The notes under the pieces are model-generated. The model saw nothing but the letters and a program-made list of their open reading frames with translations, did no database searches and had not been told where the DNA came from. The translations under genes and the position numbers were made by a program. Shown here one piece after another: positions 1 through 7,592 of a stretch of DNA of 51,981 bases (positions within the stretch are counted from its first letter, which is position 1; the number at the start of each line of letters is the position of its first letter). The stretch is from Chryseobacterium sp. GTDB taxonomy: Bacteria > Bacteroidota > Bacteroidia > Flavobacteriales > Weeksellaceae. Location of the stretch: contig NZ_JARBTK010000012.1 of the NCBI RefSeq assembly GCF_029240215.1, positions 1 to 51,981 on the forward strand, written 5' to 3'.

Positions 1-83
1 AGTGGAGAGCGGGATGAAGCTCCCATGAAAATTAAGAGTAATAAGGTTATAGGTTAGAAAGTGATACTTATTCTGTACATAAA

Positions 84-110
84 AAAACCTCTGAAGTTGT
101 CAGAGGCTTA
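84..110 (-). terminator. Terminator after asnS
   Basis: A 7-bp stem (88-94 with 100-106) and a 5-nt loop. On the minus strand it is followed by a run of T. It lies just beyond the asnS stop. Nothing else could be assigned in bases 1-80. Confidence 0.75.
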
Positions 111-127
111 ATATTTATATATGCAGC

Positions 128-1576
128 TTAAAATTCTGCATTTTTCGGAGTTCTCGGGAAAGGAATCACATCACGAATGTTGGTCATTCCGGTTACGAAT
201 AAAACCAATCGCTCTAAACCTAATCCAAAACCGGCATGAGGAACCGATCCGAATTTTCTTGTATCAAGATACCACCAAAGTTCGTGTTCGTCTACGTGCA
301 TTTCTGACATTTTCTGTTTCAAAACATCTAATCTCGCTTCTCTTTCTGATCCTCCGATGATTTCACCAATTCCAGGGAAAAGCACATCCATTGCCGCAAC
401 GGTTTTATTGTCGTCATTCAACTTCATATAAAATGCTTTGATTTCTTTTGGATAATCAAAGAGAACAACCGGGCATTCAAAATGTTTCTCTACCAAGAAT
501 CTTTCGTGCTCAGACTGAAGATCTGCACCCCACTCTTCAATAGGATAAGCGAATTTTCCTTTCTTATTCTCTTTTGAGTTTAATAAAATCTCAATCGCTT
601 CTGTATAGCTAACTCTTTTGAAACGTTTAGAGATAACATTTTCAAGCTTTTCGATCAAACCTTCTTTGGCTCTTTCTTTTTCAGGTTTTGATTTTTGCTC
701 TTCTTCAAAACGTTTATCTAAGAATTCAAGATCGTCTTTACAATTGTCTAGAACATACTGAATCACATATTTCAGGAAATCTTCTGCCAAATCGATGTTA
801 TCTTCAAGATTGTTGAAGGCAACTTCCGGCTCGATCATCCAGAATTCAGCTAAGTGACGGGTTGTATTTGAATTTTCTGCACGGAAAGTTGGTCCAAAAG
901 TGTAGATTCTTCCCAATCCCATTGCTGCAGTTTCTCCTTCAAGTTGTCCCGAAACCGTTAAGTTGGTTTTTTTTCCAAAGAAATCCTGAGCAAAATCGAT
1001 ATCACCCTGCTCGTCTCTTGGAATATTATTTAAATCAAAGTTGGTTACGCCAAACATTTCACCTGCTCCTTCTGCATCAGCTCCTGTTACAATAGGAGTA
1101 TTAATGTAAAAGAATTGGTTTTGGTTGAAGAAAGAGTGAATTGCAAAACTCACTGCATGACGTACTCTGAAAACCGCCCCAAACAAATTGGTTCTGAATC
1201 TTAAATGCGCCTGATCTCTTAACACTTCTAATGAGTGTTTTTTTGGTTGGAGAATCGTTTTATCTCTTTCTTCGGTAAAGTTATCACCCAAAATGATGAT
1301 TTTTTTAGCAATAATTTCTACAGCTTGTCCGGCTCCCTGGCTTTCTACCACTTCACCCACAACTTTTAGAGAAGAAGCTGTGCTTATTTTACTGATAATC
1401 TCTCCGTCGAAATTTTCGAAATCAACAACAACCTGCAAATTATTAATCGTAGAACCATCATTAAGCGCAATGAAGCGGTTTGCACGGAAAGTTCTTACCC
1501 AACCGTAAACTGTAATGTCATGATGTAATACTTTTTTGTAATCCTGTAGGACTTCTTTAATCGTCTGCTTTTTCAT
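128..1576 (-). CDS. asnS: Asparagine--tRNA ligase
   Basis: Class II aminoacyl-tRNA synthetase that charges tRNA-Asn in the cytoplasm. An N-terminal OB-fold anticodon-binding region spans about residues 17-105. Motif 2 is at about 231-251, with [15 protein letters not shown], where the family has its ATP-contacting arginine. Motif 3 reads [12 protein letters not shown] close to the C-terminus, which ends in the usual FPRTP. The length of 482 residues is normal for bacterial AsnRS. The start is an ATG about 40 nt downstream of a TAAATTTG promoter. It is a single-gene unit with its own terminator. The asparagine rather than aspartate assignment rests on overall resemblance and the C-terminal FPRTP and is considered firm. 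Confidence 0.97.
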   Translation of the reverse strand: MKKQTIKEVLQDYKKVLHHDITVYGWVRTFRANRFIALNDGSTINNLQVVVDFENFDGEIISKISTASSLKVVGEVVESQGAGQAVEIIAKKIIILGDNFTEERDKTILQPKKHSLEVLRDQAHLRFRTNLFGAVFRVRHAVSFAIHSFFNQNQFFYINTPIVTGADAEGAGEMFGVTNFDLNNIPRDEQGDIDFAQDFFGKKTNLTVSGQLEGETAAMGLGRIYTFGPTFRAENSNTTRHLAEFWMIEPEVAFNNLEDNIDLAEDFLKYVIQYVLDNCKDDLEFLDKRFEEEQKSKPEKERAKEGLIEKLENVISKRFKRVSYTEAIEILLNSKENKKGKFAYPIEEWGADLQSEHERFLVEKHFECPVVLFDYPKEIKAFYMKLNDDNKTVAAMDVLFPGIGEIIGGSEREARLDVLKQKMSEMHVDEHELWWYLDTRKFGSVPHAGFGLGLERLVLFVTGMTNIRDVIPFPRTPKNAEF

Positions 1577-1615
1577 TTGTTGATTTATAAATTCTTATAT
1601 AAAAATTAATGTGTG

Positions 1616-1623
1616 CAAATTTA
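1616..1623 (-). promoter_or_regulatory. Bacteroidota -7 element for asnS
   Basis: TAAATTTG on the minus strand, matching the TAnnTTTG consensus, about 40 nt upstream of the asnS ATG. No good -33 TTG is visible. Confidence 0.55.
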
Positions 1624-1699
1624 CAAAAAACAGCGTAACTTTTAGTGATTACACTGTTTGATTTAAAAATGATTATTTCATTGATGCTTTTCTTCTTAT

Positions 1700-2299
1700 T
1701 TAATTAAAAAAAGTAGTTTTTTTTCGTTGCTTTCCATTTTTAATTTCGCAGGCATGATAGAAACTTGGTACATCATACTGCCATTTTGGAAGAATTAAAA
1801 TAATAAGGATCACATCTACATGAGAAATTATTCCTAAAATTATAGCCAAATAAAATGCCCAACCTGCCTGCTGAAATCCTATTAAATAAGTAAAAGAAAT
1901 AAGTAAACTCAATCCCCACATTTTTGATAAAAATGCATGAGTACAGGTTTCTTTCCCGAATTTCAAGATACTTATTAAATAACAGAGAGCTTCCATGACA
2001 AAAATTAAGGTAATACTTTTCCATTCGTTTTTTATTAATTCAGGATTGAGAAAATACGCAGCAAATCCTAAAGAAAGCCAAAACACTAAATCAACCTGAC
2101 TGTCGAGTCGTCTTAATTTTTCTGTGGAAACTCCAACTTTCCTCGCAATAATTCCATCAAAAATATCTGTCAGCAATCCGATGAACATTAAAGCTAAAAT
2201 TACAAATCTTGATTCTTCGTCTTTTAAATAAGCTAAAAAGAAAATTACCGGTGCTAAAAGAAAGCGTATTGCTATTAATATATATGGTATATTTTTCAT
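1700..2299 (-). CDS. CDP-alcohol phosphatidyltransferase family protein
   Basis: Polytopic membrane enzyme of the family that joins a CDP-linked lipid to an alcohol (or the reverse) in phospholipid synthesis; the substrate cannot be told from sequence. The signature is present in part: D48-G49-x2-A52-R53-x8-L62-x3-D66-x3-D70. Three aspartates and the AR pair are kept, but the glycine usually found at position 62 is leucine. Several hydrophobic segments cover the rest of its 199 residues. Its ATG overlaps the stop of the upstream surface protein by 4 nt (ATGA), implying translational coupling. It differs from the complete-motif pssA at 41458-42201, so it is probably not a redundant serine transferase. 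Family sure, function unknown. Confidence 0.85.
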   Translation of the reverse strand: MKNIPYILIAIRFLLAPVIFFLAYLKDEESRFVILALMFIGLLTDIFDGIIARKVGVSTEKLRRLDSQVDLVFWLSLGFAAYFLNPELIKNEWKSITLIFVMEALCYLISILKFGKETCTHAFLSKMWGLSLLISFTYLIGFQQAGWAFYLAIILGIISHVDVILIILILPKWQYDVPSFYHACEIKNGKQRKKTTFFN

Positions 2300-2967
2300 G
2301 ATTTATTTTTTTCAGATTTAAAATTCCAGTTGATGATCGGAAATTTTCTTTTCTCGTTCACATTCCATAATCCAAACTGTAAACCTCGTAGATTTTTAGT
2401 TTTATTGACAATTCCTATTTGAACTCCTCTTAATTTTCCCGATTGATTAAACATTGAAATCTGCATTCCTTTAAAATCATTAGAATTATTGCCTAAAAAA
2501 GCCATGTTTAAACCAATTCCTTTCTCCGAACTATTAGCAAAACCTGAAATATGAACTCCATTTAAAATCCCTGAAGTATTGTTAAAAAAATTCACTGACA
2601 AACCGTTTGTCGTGCGTGAATGATGATACATTGAAATTCCAACACCGTTCAGTTTTTTACCATCCATCATTCCGCCTGTCGAAAGATGCAATCCATTCAC
2701 CGTAATGGTTGATTTCTCTTCTGTAGGTACTGATATTGCTTGCGGAATTAAAGGATATAACAAACTAATAGGATTTACCTGAAAATTCACTCCATTAATT
2801 CTTTGTTTTTTATAATCATCCAGAATTCCAACGTTAAGACCGTCCGTATTTCTAATCTTTTTATTTTGCGGATTTACAGTAATAAATGAAGATTTTATTT
2901 TCAAACTGTCTTGTCCGAAAAACATTAAACTAATAAATAGTGCGATGATTGATAATTTCGTTTTCAT
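2296..2967 (-). CDS. Repeat-containing exported protein resembling LA_2272 surface proteins
   Basis: A 223-residue protein with a short signal peptide (MKTKLSIIALFISLMFFG, then QDS). After it come repeated motifs of the form G-[LV]-x-[IVL]-[SG]-[IMFL]-x-N-x-[ST]-x-x-L-[RNK]-G. Examples are KLRGVQIGIVNKTKNLRG and LRGLQFGLWN. These alternating short strands are typical of the LA_2272-type surface repeat family and suggest a beta-solenoid or barrel. The family's function is not known to me. The ATG at 2967 was preferred over one 27 nt further upstream because it places the signal peptide at the N-terminus. It is the first gene of a two-gene unit with the CDP-alcohol transferase. Confidence 0.7.
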   Translation of the reverse strand: MKTKLSIIALFISLMFFGQDSLKIKSSFITVNPQNKKIRNTDGLNVGILDDYKKQRINGVNFQVNPISLLYPLIPQAISVPTEEKSTITVNGLHLSTGGMMDGKKLNGVGISMYHHSRTTNGLSVNFFNNTSGILNGVHISGFANSSEKGIGLNMAFLGNNSNDFKGMQISMFNQSGKLRGVQIGIVNKTKNLRGLQFGLWNVNEKRKFPIINWNFKSEKNKS

Positions 2968-3048
2968 AACATTTAATTTTAAATTATACTTCAAAGCTAA
3001 TTTTGAAAACCAAAATTATGAATGCGATAAAAAATTAAAATAAATCTC

Positions 3049-3056
3049 TACATTTG
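3049..3056 (+). promoter_or_regulatory. Bacteroidota -7 element for the HTH gene
   Basis: TACATTTG, a perfect TAnnTTTG match ending 17 nt before the ATG at 3074. It argues for that ATG and against the GTG at 3056, which lies inside the element. Confidence 0.6.
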
Positions 3057-3073
3057 TGAAAATCGCAAAAAAC

Positions 3074-4006
3074 ATGAATCAGGAAATTCTACTCAAACAA
3101 ATCAGAAAGAAAATCGGGGATAAATCTTTGAATGACGAGATCGCCAATATTCTCAATATCAGTTACGATGCGGCACACCGAAGAACTTCGATGAAGGCAA
3201 AATTCAGTTTTGAAGAAGCGATAGAATTAGCAAAATATTATCAGATTTCTATTGATCAGTTTTTGGGATCGGAAAATCAGTTGGTAGTTAAAAGAACCAG
3301 ACCTGTAAAAACACAGGAAGATTTACTGCATTTTTTTGAAAGTTCGTTGAAGATTCTGAATGTTTTCCAGAATATCAATCAGTCGAAAGTGTATTATTCT
3401 GCGAAAGACATTCCGTTTTTTTATACTATTTCAGATACCATTCTTTCCCGTTTTAAATTTTATGTCTGGATGAATTTGCTGAATGAAGACAAATTTTTGT
3501 GTTCTTTTGAAGATTTTGATCTTCCTTACCATTCACCAAAAAATGAAATGCTGAAAGATTTATATGAAAATCAGAACGTAACAGAAGTATGGAACGATAC
3601 AACTATCATGAGTATTCTGATGCAGATTTCATTTTATTCTGAAATGGGACTTTTAAAATTCAAAGATATTGTCTTGATTTTGGAGGAAGTGAGAATTGTC
3701 CTGAGAAATATTGAATATAAAATTCAGCACAATCCTGAATTTAATTTTTATGTAAACGATTTAGTGATTTTAAGCAATAACATTTTATTTAAAAATGAAT
3801 ATCAGTCTTCGTTTTTCATTCCCTTTAATATGTTCGGTTATATGATGACGAATGATGAAAACACCTGTAATGACACATTGATTTATTTTGAACATGAAAT
3901 CAAGAATTCAAAATCACTGAATACATCAGGAAACAGGGAAAGGAAAATGTTTTTTAATAAAATGTATGAGCAGATTGACGATCTGCAGGAGAAGTTGAAG
4001 AGGTAA
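3074..4006 (+). CDS. Helix-turn-helix regulator of unknown target
   Basis: A 310-residue protein with an N-terminal helix-turn-helix at about residues 1-60: KIGDKSLNDEIANILNISYD followed by AAHRRTSMKAKFSFEEAIEL. This form, which reads through 'YDAAHRR', is common in flavobacterial regulators. The remaining 250 residues are mostly helical, with no domain I recognise. No membrane segments or signal peptide are visible. The gene stands alone, divergent from the surface-protein unit, which may be its target, but that is inference from position only. A 7-bp tandem repeat follows its stop. Confidence 0.7.
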   Translation: MNQEILLKQIRKKIGDKSLNDEIANILNISYDAAHRRTSMKAKFSFEEAIELAKYYQISIDQFLGSENQLVVKRTRPVKTQEDLLHFFESSLKILNVFQNINQSKVYYSAKDIPFFYTISDTILSRFKFYVWMNLLNEDKFLCSFEDFDLPYHSPKNEMLKDLYENQNVTEVWNDTTIMSILMQISFYSEMGLLKFKDIVLILEEVRIVLRNIEYKIQHNPEFNFYVNDLVILSNNILFKNEYQSSFFIPFNMFGYMMTNDENTCNDTLIYFEHEIKNSKSLNTSGNRERKMFFNKMYEQIDDLQEKLKR

Positions 4007-4011
4007 GTGAA

Positions 4012-4073
4012 TTTAGAGCTAGAGTTTAGAGTTTAGAGTTTAGAGTTTAGAGTTTAGAGTTTAGAGTTTAGAG
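4012..4073. repeat. Heptanucleotide tandem repeat TTTAGAG
   Basis: Seven perfect copies of TTTAGAG (4025-4073), preceded by one perfect and one shortened copy (4012-4024). It lies between the convergent ends of the HTH gene and rimM, so a role in promoter switching is unlikely. Slippage length variation between strains is expected. Confidence 0.95.
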
Positions 4074-4111
4074 CAAAATTACATTAAACTTGAACTGCTA
4101 AACTTAAAAAT

Positions 4112-4654
4112 TTACTCATCCTTTTTGGAAGGAACCAGAAAAACATCAATCAAACCTTCAGGAAGTTCTATTTTGATATATCTTTCTTCTCGATTTACCT
4201 CAAGAATCCAGTCTTTGATCATTGGGATTACTACTTCTTTACCATATAAATTGGTAATAAAATAGTTTTGTGCAGTCTGATCATTTACAGATCTGATGAC
4301 CCCGCAATCTTTATTATCCTGATCCATAATTTCAAAACCAATTACTTCGTGGTAATAAAATTGGTTTCCGGTAAGTTTTGGCAAAGTATTCAATGGAAGA
4401 TAGACATTTTTACCTAAAGATTGATCTACTAAAGCCTCGGAGGAATTTTTAAATGCAATATTAAGAGCATCAAGTTTGCTCCATGATGATTTTTCAATAA
4501 AAAAAGGAACCAATAATCCGTTGATTTCAACGAATATTGATTCCAATTTATTGTAAAGCTCGGGTTGGTCTGTATCCAATTTAAGGATAACGTTTCCCGC
4601 AAGGCCGTGTCTGCGCGTGATTTTTCCTAAAAAATAGCAATCTTCTTTACGCAT
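4112..4654 (-). CDS. rimM: Ribosome maturation factor RimM
   Basis: Binds S19 and assists maturation of the 30S head and 16S rRNA. An N-terminal RimM domain (YFLGKITRRHGLAGNVILKL, residues 7-26) carries the family GxxG-type start. A PRC-barrel-like C-terminal half follows, with YYHEVIGFEI and the usual GKEVVIPMIKDWILEVN. The length of 180 residues is typical. It starts 12 nt after the rpsP stop, the conserved S16-RimM order of bacterial ribosomal operons, so it is probably co-transcribed from the rpsP promoter. Confidence 0.95.
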   Translation of the reverse strand: MRKEDCYFLGKITRRHGLAGNVILKLDTDQPELYNKLESIFVEINGLLVPFFIEKSSWSKLDALNIAFKNSSEALVDQSLGKNVYLPLNTLPKLTGNQFYYHEVIGFEIMDQDNKDCGVIRSVNDQTAQNYFITNLYGKEVVIPMIKDWILEVNREERYIKIELPEGLIDVFLVPSKKDE

Positions 4655-4666
4655 ACCGGTTTGTTG

Positions 4667-5233
4667 TTAAGCTTCAGTGTTTTCTTCAGTTTCAGCAGCA
4701 GGAGCTTCTCCTTCTGTAGCTTCAGTAGCAACTTCTTCAGCAGGTGCGTTTGCAGCCTCTTCAGCAGCTTTAGCGTCAGCTTCTACTTGTGCAGCAGCAG
4801 CAATTCTAGCTTCATTTACTTTAGTTTCAGCCTCGAAAGCAGCTTTCTTAGCATCAGCCTGAGCTTTAGATAAACCTTCTACTTTACCTTGTACTTTTTG
4901 TTCTTTTGATTCTAACCAAGCAGCAAATCTTTTTTCAGCTTCAGCCTCATCAAAAGCTCCTTTAGCAACACCACCTTGTAAGTGTTTTTTGTAAAGAACT
5001 CCTTTATAAGAAAGAATAGCTCTTGCAGTATCAGTTGGCTGAGCACCGTTGTTTAACCACTTTACAGCAGAATCAACGTTCAAATCAATAGTAGCAGGGT
5101 TAGTAATTGGGTTGTAAGTACCTAGTTTCTCGATGAATCTACCATCTCTTCTAGCTCTTGCATCTGCAACCACGATGTGGAAAAAAGGTCTCCCTTTTGA
5201 TCCGTGTCTTTGTAATCTAATTTTTACTGACAT
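4667..5233 (-). CDS. rpsP: 30S ribosomal protein S16 with long acidic tail
   Basis: Small-subunit protein S16. The core (residues 1-80) shows [20 protein letters not shown] and [16 protein letters not shown], as in all S16 proteins. The protein is 188 residues long, about twice the length of E. coli S16. The extra part is a low-complexity Ala/Glu/Lys tail, basic-helical first and then strongly acidic. Such tails are known on S16 of Bacteroidota and are not a fusion artefact. It leads the rpsP-rimM unit and has a strong promoter at 5282-5311. Confidence 0.96.
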   Translation of the reverse strand: MSVKIRLQRHGSKGRPFFHIVVADARARRDGRFIEKLGTYNPITNPATIDLNVDSAVKWLNNGAQPTDTARAILSYKGVLYKKHLQGGVAKGAFDEAEAEKRFAAWLESKEQKVQGKVEGLSKAQADAKKAAFEAETKVNEARIAAAAQVEADAKAAEEAANAPAEEVATEATEGEAPAAETEENTEA

Positions 5234-5281
5234 AATGTTTGAATTTTAAGGGAACTCGTCCCAGTTAAATATTTAAGTGTG

Positions 5282-5311
5282 CAAAGATAAGTAAAAAATC
5301 TAATTTAACAA
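5282..5311 (-). promoter_or_regulatory. rpsP promoter (-33 TTG, -7 TATCTTTG)
   Basis: On the minus strand TTG (5311-5309) is separated by 19 nt from TATCTTTG (5289-5282), the canonical Bacteroidota arrangement. The predicted start is near 5277, leaving a leader of about 45 nt. Confidence 0.75.
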
Positions 5312-5402
5312 TTAATAAATGTAACAATTTATCAATTGGACAATGTAGCAACCCGTCAAGAATTTTTCACTGTTCAACTGGTAAATTTTCACACCTGTTA
5401 GA

Positions 5403-5915
5403 TTAATCAAGTTTCCCCATATAGAAAAGTCCCAGACATTTTTGATTTTCTTCAATAGTCAAAGACTCTTTCAAATAGTCTACAATTTTTGGCGAACTCC
5501 AGTAGCACCCTACTCCATTTGCGGTACAGGTAAGATACATATTCTGAACGGCCATAGAAACAGCGGCGATTTCTTCCCACTCCGGAACCATTCCGCTGAA
5601 ATTGACAATAATAGAAACTACAGCATCAGCTTTGTTGATTTTAAAGCCAATATCATTATATTTTTTTTCTAAAAAAACTTGCGGAGCTTGTGTAGACTTG
5701 TAGATTTCCTGCATTTCCAAAGCTAATTTTGCTTTTTCTTCGCCTTTGAAAATTTTAAAACGCCAAGGTTTTGTACGTTTATGATTGGGAGCAAATTTTG
5801 CCGAATTTAAAATCTCTTCAATGATTTCCTTTGAGATTTCTGTTTCAGAATAATCTTTTGGAAAGATACTTTTTCTTTGCTCTATGATTTCTTTTAAAAC
5901 TTCTGCTTTATTCAT
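5403..5915 (-). CDS. Nitroreductase family protein
   Basis: FMN-dependent oxidoreductase of the nitroreductase fold, 170 residues. Family features are the N-terminal RKSIFPKDY, the NSAKFAPNHKRTKPWRFKIF stretch (FMN-binding arginine/asparagine region), and the C-terminal GVGCYWSSPKIVDYLKE with a cofactor-contacting loop. The physiological substrate cannot be read from sequence. The ATG at 5915 is preferred over the GTG two codons upstream. The gene is followed at a distance by rpsP and preceded by a small AGTTAGA repeat. It appears to be a single-gene unit. Confidence 0.88.
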   Translation of the reverse strand: MNKAEVLKEIIEQRKSIFPKDYSETEISKEIIEEILNSAKFAPNHKRTKPWRFKIFKGEEKAKLALEMQEIYKSTQAPQVFLEKKYNDIGFKINKADAVVSIIVNFSGMVPEWEEIAAVSMAVQNMYLTCTANGVGCYWSSPKIVDYLKESLTIEENQKCLGLFYMGKLD

Positions 5916-5935
5916 AGACACAAAATTACGGAAAA

Positions 5936-5956
5936 AGTTAGAAGTTAGAAGTTAGA
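5936..5956. repeat. Three tandem copies of AGTTAGA
   Basis: Three perfect 7-bp units between the nitroreductase start and the Gre-like gene stop. The unit length is the same as in the TTTAGAG array at 4012-4073, but the sequence differs. Confidence 0.85.
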
Positions 5957-5963
5957 ATCAAAA

Positions 5964-6413
5964 TTAGAGAACCTCAATAATTTCCTGATGAATATTGTTT
6001 AAGGTAAATGCGTTTCCAGACTGCATCCCCATCATTTTTTTCGCCATCGGACTTTCAGAGGAGATTGCGTAGAAACGGTCGCCTTCAAAAAAGAATTCGC
6101 CCAAAGAAACAGAAATGTAAAAACGGGCTTTGTTGGTAATCACCAGTGAACCCAATTGTACTCTTTTAGTAGCTGCAGGAAGCACTCTTGCCATATTGGT
6201 TTTCAAATCATTCAACGCTGCGAGTTGTCTTTGCATCTGGTAAATTTCTTCCTGCATTTCTTCACGCATACTGTCATATTTCGGAGTTTTCTTGATATCC
6301 CGACTGGCTTCTAAAGTAAATTCTATAAAGTTTTTTAGTTTTTCTATTTTTTCTGAAATCACGCTTTTCACATAATTTCTTATGTTGTTTTTCTCAAATA
6401 CTGTCTTCTCCAT
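5964..6413 (-). CDS. GreA/GreB-like transcription factor with altered coiled-coil tip
   Basis: A 149-residue protein with the Gre layout. The N-terminal two-helix coiled coil (about 10-75) has its turn at RDIKKTPKY. The C-terminal FKBP-like domain (about 85-149) has GSLVITNKARFYISVSLGE and the hallmark SPMAKKMMGMQSGNAF (SP-x-A-x-x-hh-G). Gre factors insert the coiled coil into the RNA polymerase secondary channel and promote transcript cleavage through acidic tip residues. By eye alignment with GreA GDLKENAEY, the first acid (D39 here) is kept but the second is K42. It may therefore bind polymerase without full cleavage activity. A terminator at 6456-6482 separates it from the upstream SRPBCC gene. 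Confidence 0.75.
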   Translation of the reverse strand: MEKTVFEKNNIRNYVKSVISEKIEKLKNFIEFTLEASRDIKKTPKYDSMREEMQEEIYQMQRQLAALNDLKTNMARVLPAATKRVQLGSLVITNKARFYISVSLGEFFFEGDRFYAISSESPMAKKMMGMQSGNAFTLNNIHQEIIEVL

Positions 6414-6455
6414 GTATCGTAATCTTTACATAAAGATAATATTTTTTTATTAAAA

Positions 6456-6482
6456 AAGCCTTTCAATAATTTTGAAAGGCTT
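6456..6482 (-). terminator. Terminator after the SRPBCC gene
   Basis: An 11-bp perfect stem (6456-6466 with 6472-6482), a 5-nt loop, and on the minus strand a following T run. Confidence 0.8.
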
Positions 6483-6487
6483 CTATT

Positions 6488-7033
6488 CTATTTTTCTGAA
6501 ATCTGCTTCAAACTTTGCAGACCTTCATCATAAGATTTTTTCATTTGCCCATCCATGAAAGGTTTCATCGGAAGCATAAAAGTTGCCATTTCCGTTTTCA
6601 TTCTCCAGATAACTTTTGTAACGTTGCTTTTTTTCTCAATTTTTATATCCGAAAAAGCCAAACCTTCAAACGGTCTTTCGAATTTGATAATACTTGATAC
6701 AAAACCATTACTATTGCCGTAATATCCTAGGTTTGTAATTTCCTGACATCCTTTACCGGCATCATCAGATGTACTGTCCCAACAGAATTTATCTCCAATA
6801 CTTCCGCTGTTTCCTGTGTACGTACGCTTCATTGCAGGGTCTAATTTCATCCACGGATTCCATTCGTTGATCTTTTCCATAGAATTGATATGACTCCACA
6901 CCTGATCAGGAGATGCATTGATCTCAATTGATCTTTCACAAGAATACTCTTTGCTGAAAGCCAACATTGCAATTACAACGTAGGCTACTAATAAAAGGAC
7001 AATAATTCCTAAAATTTTAAAAAATCTTTTCAT
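6488..7033 (-). CDS. SRPBCC (START/Bet v 1-like) family protein, membrane-anchored
   Basis: A 181-residue protein with one N-terminal transmembrane segment (KILGIIVLLLVAYVVIAML, residues 6-24). An SRPBCC ligand-binding domain follows: CERSIEINASPDQVWSHINS, then INEWNPWMKLDP and a C-terminal amphipathic helix. The N-in topology would place the domain outside the cytoplasm. The ligand is unknown. The next gene upstream is a broken NTF2-like gene. The two may once have formed a unit, since both are small ligand-binding folds. Confidence 0.85.
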   Translation of the reverse strand: MKRFFKILGIIVLLLVAYVVIAMLAFSKEYSCERSIEINASPDQVWSHINSMEKINEWNPWMKLDPAMKRTYTGNSGSIGDKFCWDSTSDDAGKGCQEITNLGYYGNSNGFVSSIIKFERPFEGLAFSDIKIEKKSNVTKVIWRMKTEMATFMLPMKPFMDGQMKKSYDEGLQSLKQISEK

Positions 7034-7050
7034 CGTTTATATAATTTAAG

Positions 7051-7406
7051 TTATTTTTTTTGCATTAAATAAGACACCAACTTTTTGATCAGCCCGTTTT
7101 CCATTTCAAAAACATCACAGAAATCGGCATTCAGAATATCTCCGTTTTTAAAACTGGCGAGACTACATTTCCTTCTGCAATCACCACATTATTTTCTTCC
7201 GTCATTCTAAAAACCGTTATTTTTGGCTTTCCGGTGAAGTTTTCGTTTTCTATTTCTTTGTCAAATTCCTCTTTGCCGTGATGCAGATAAACTCCGGGCA
7301 TTTCCCAGATCACATCTTCGGTGAGACAACTTAAAATTTGTTCGTGATTGGTTTCCTGAAAAGAATCCATGTATTTCCGGACAGTTTCTTTGTTTTGAGA
7401 CCTCAT
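7051..7406 (-). pseudogene. NTF2/SnoaL-like protein gene with a frameshift
   Basis: The first 91 codons (7406-7131) encode an NTF2-like fold: NKETVRKYMDSFQETNHEQI, TEDVIWEMPGVYLHHGKEEF and VIAEGNV. They then run into a stop at 7131-7133. In the next frame the sequence continues in family style: FKNGDILNADFCDVFEMENG, then LIKKLVSYLMQKK, ending in a TAA at 7051. The junction lies near 7160-7172, where a one-base deletion in the GGAAAT region would explain it. The intact product would be about 118 residues. The cause may be a true mutation or a sequencing error. Confidence 0.75.
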
Positions 7407-7592
7407 TTTAGTTTTCTATTAATTTTTAAAATCAAAATTACACTTTCAGACGAAATTACAACTTTCCTTATGACAAGAAAATCAGCAAAAGGCATTTTTG
7501 TCATATCTTTTTGTCGGGGCATTGTTTTTGAGCAACCAGAAGCTGAATCAAATTCATTTCATTAAATTTACAACCATTATAAAAATACATCA

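Noticed and set aside
4661..4873. Serine-rich and alanine-rich plus-strand frames opposite rpsP
   Set aside because: Antisense shadows of the Ala/Glu-rich S16 tail.
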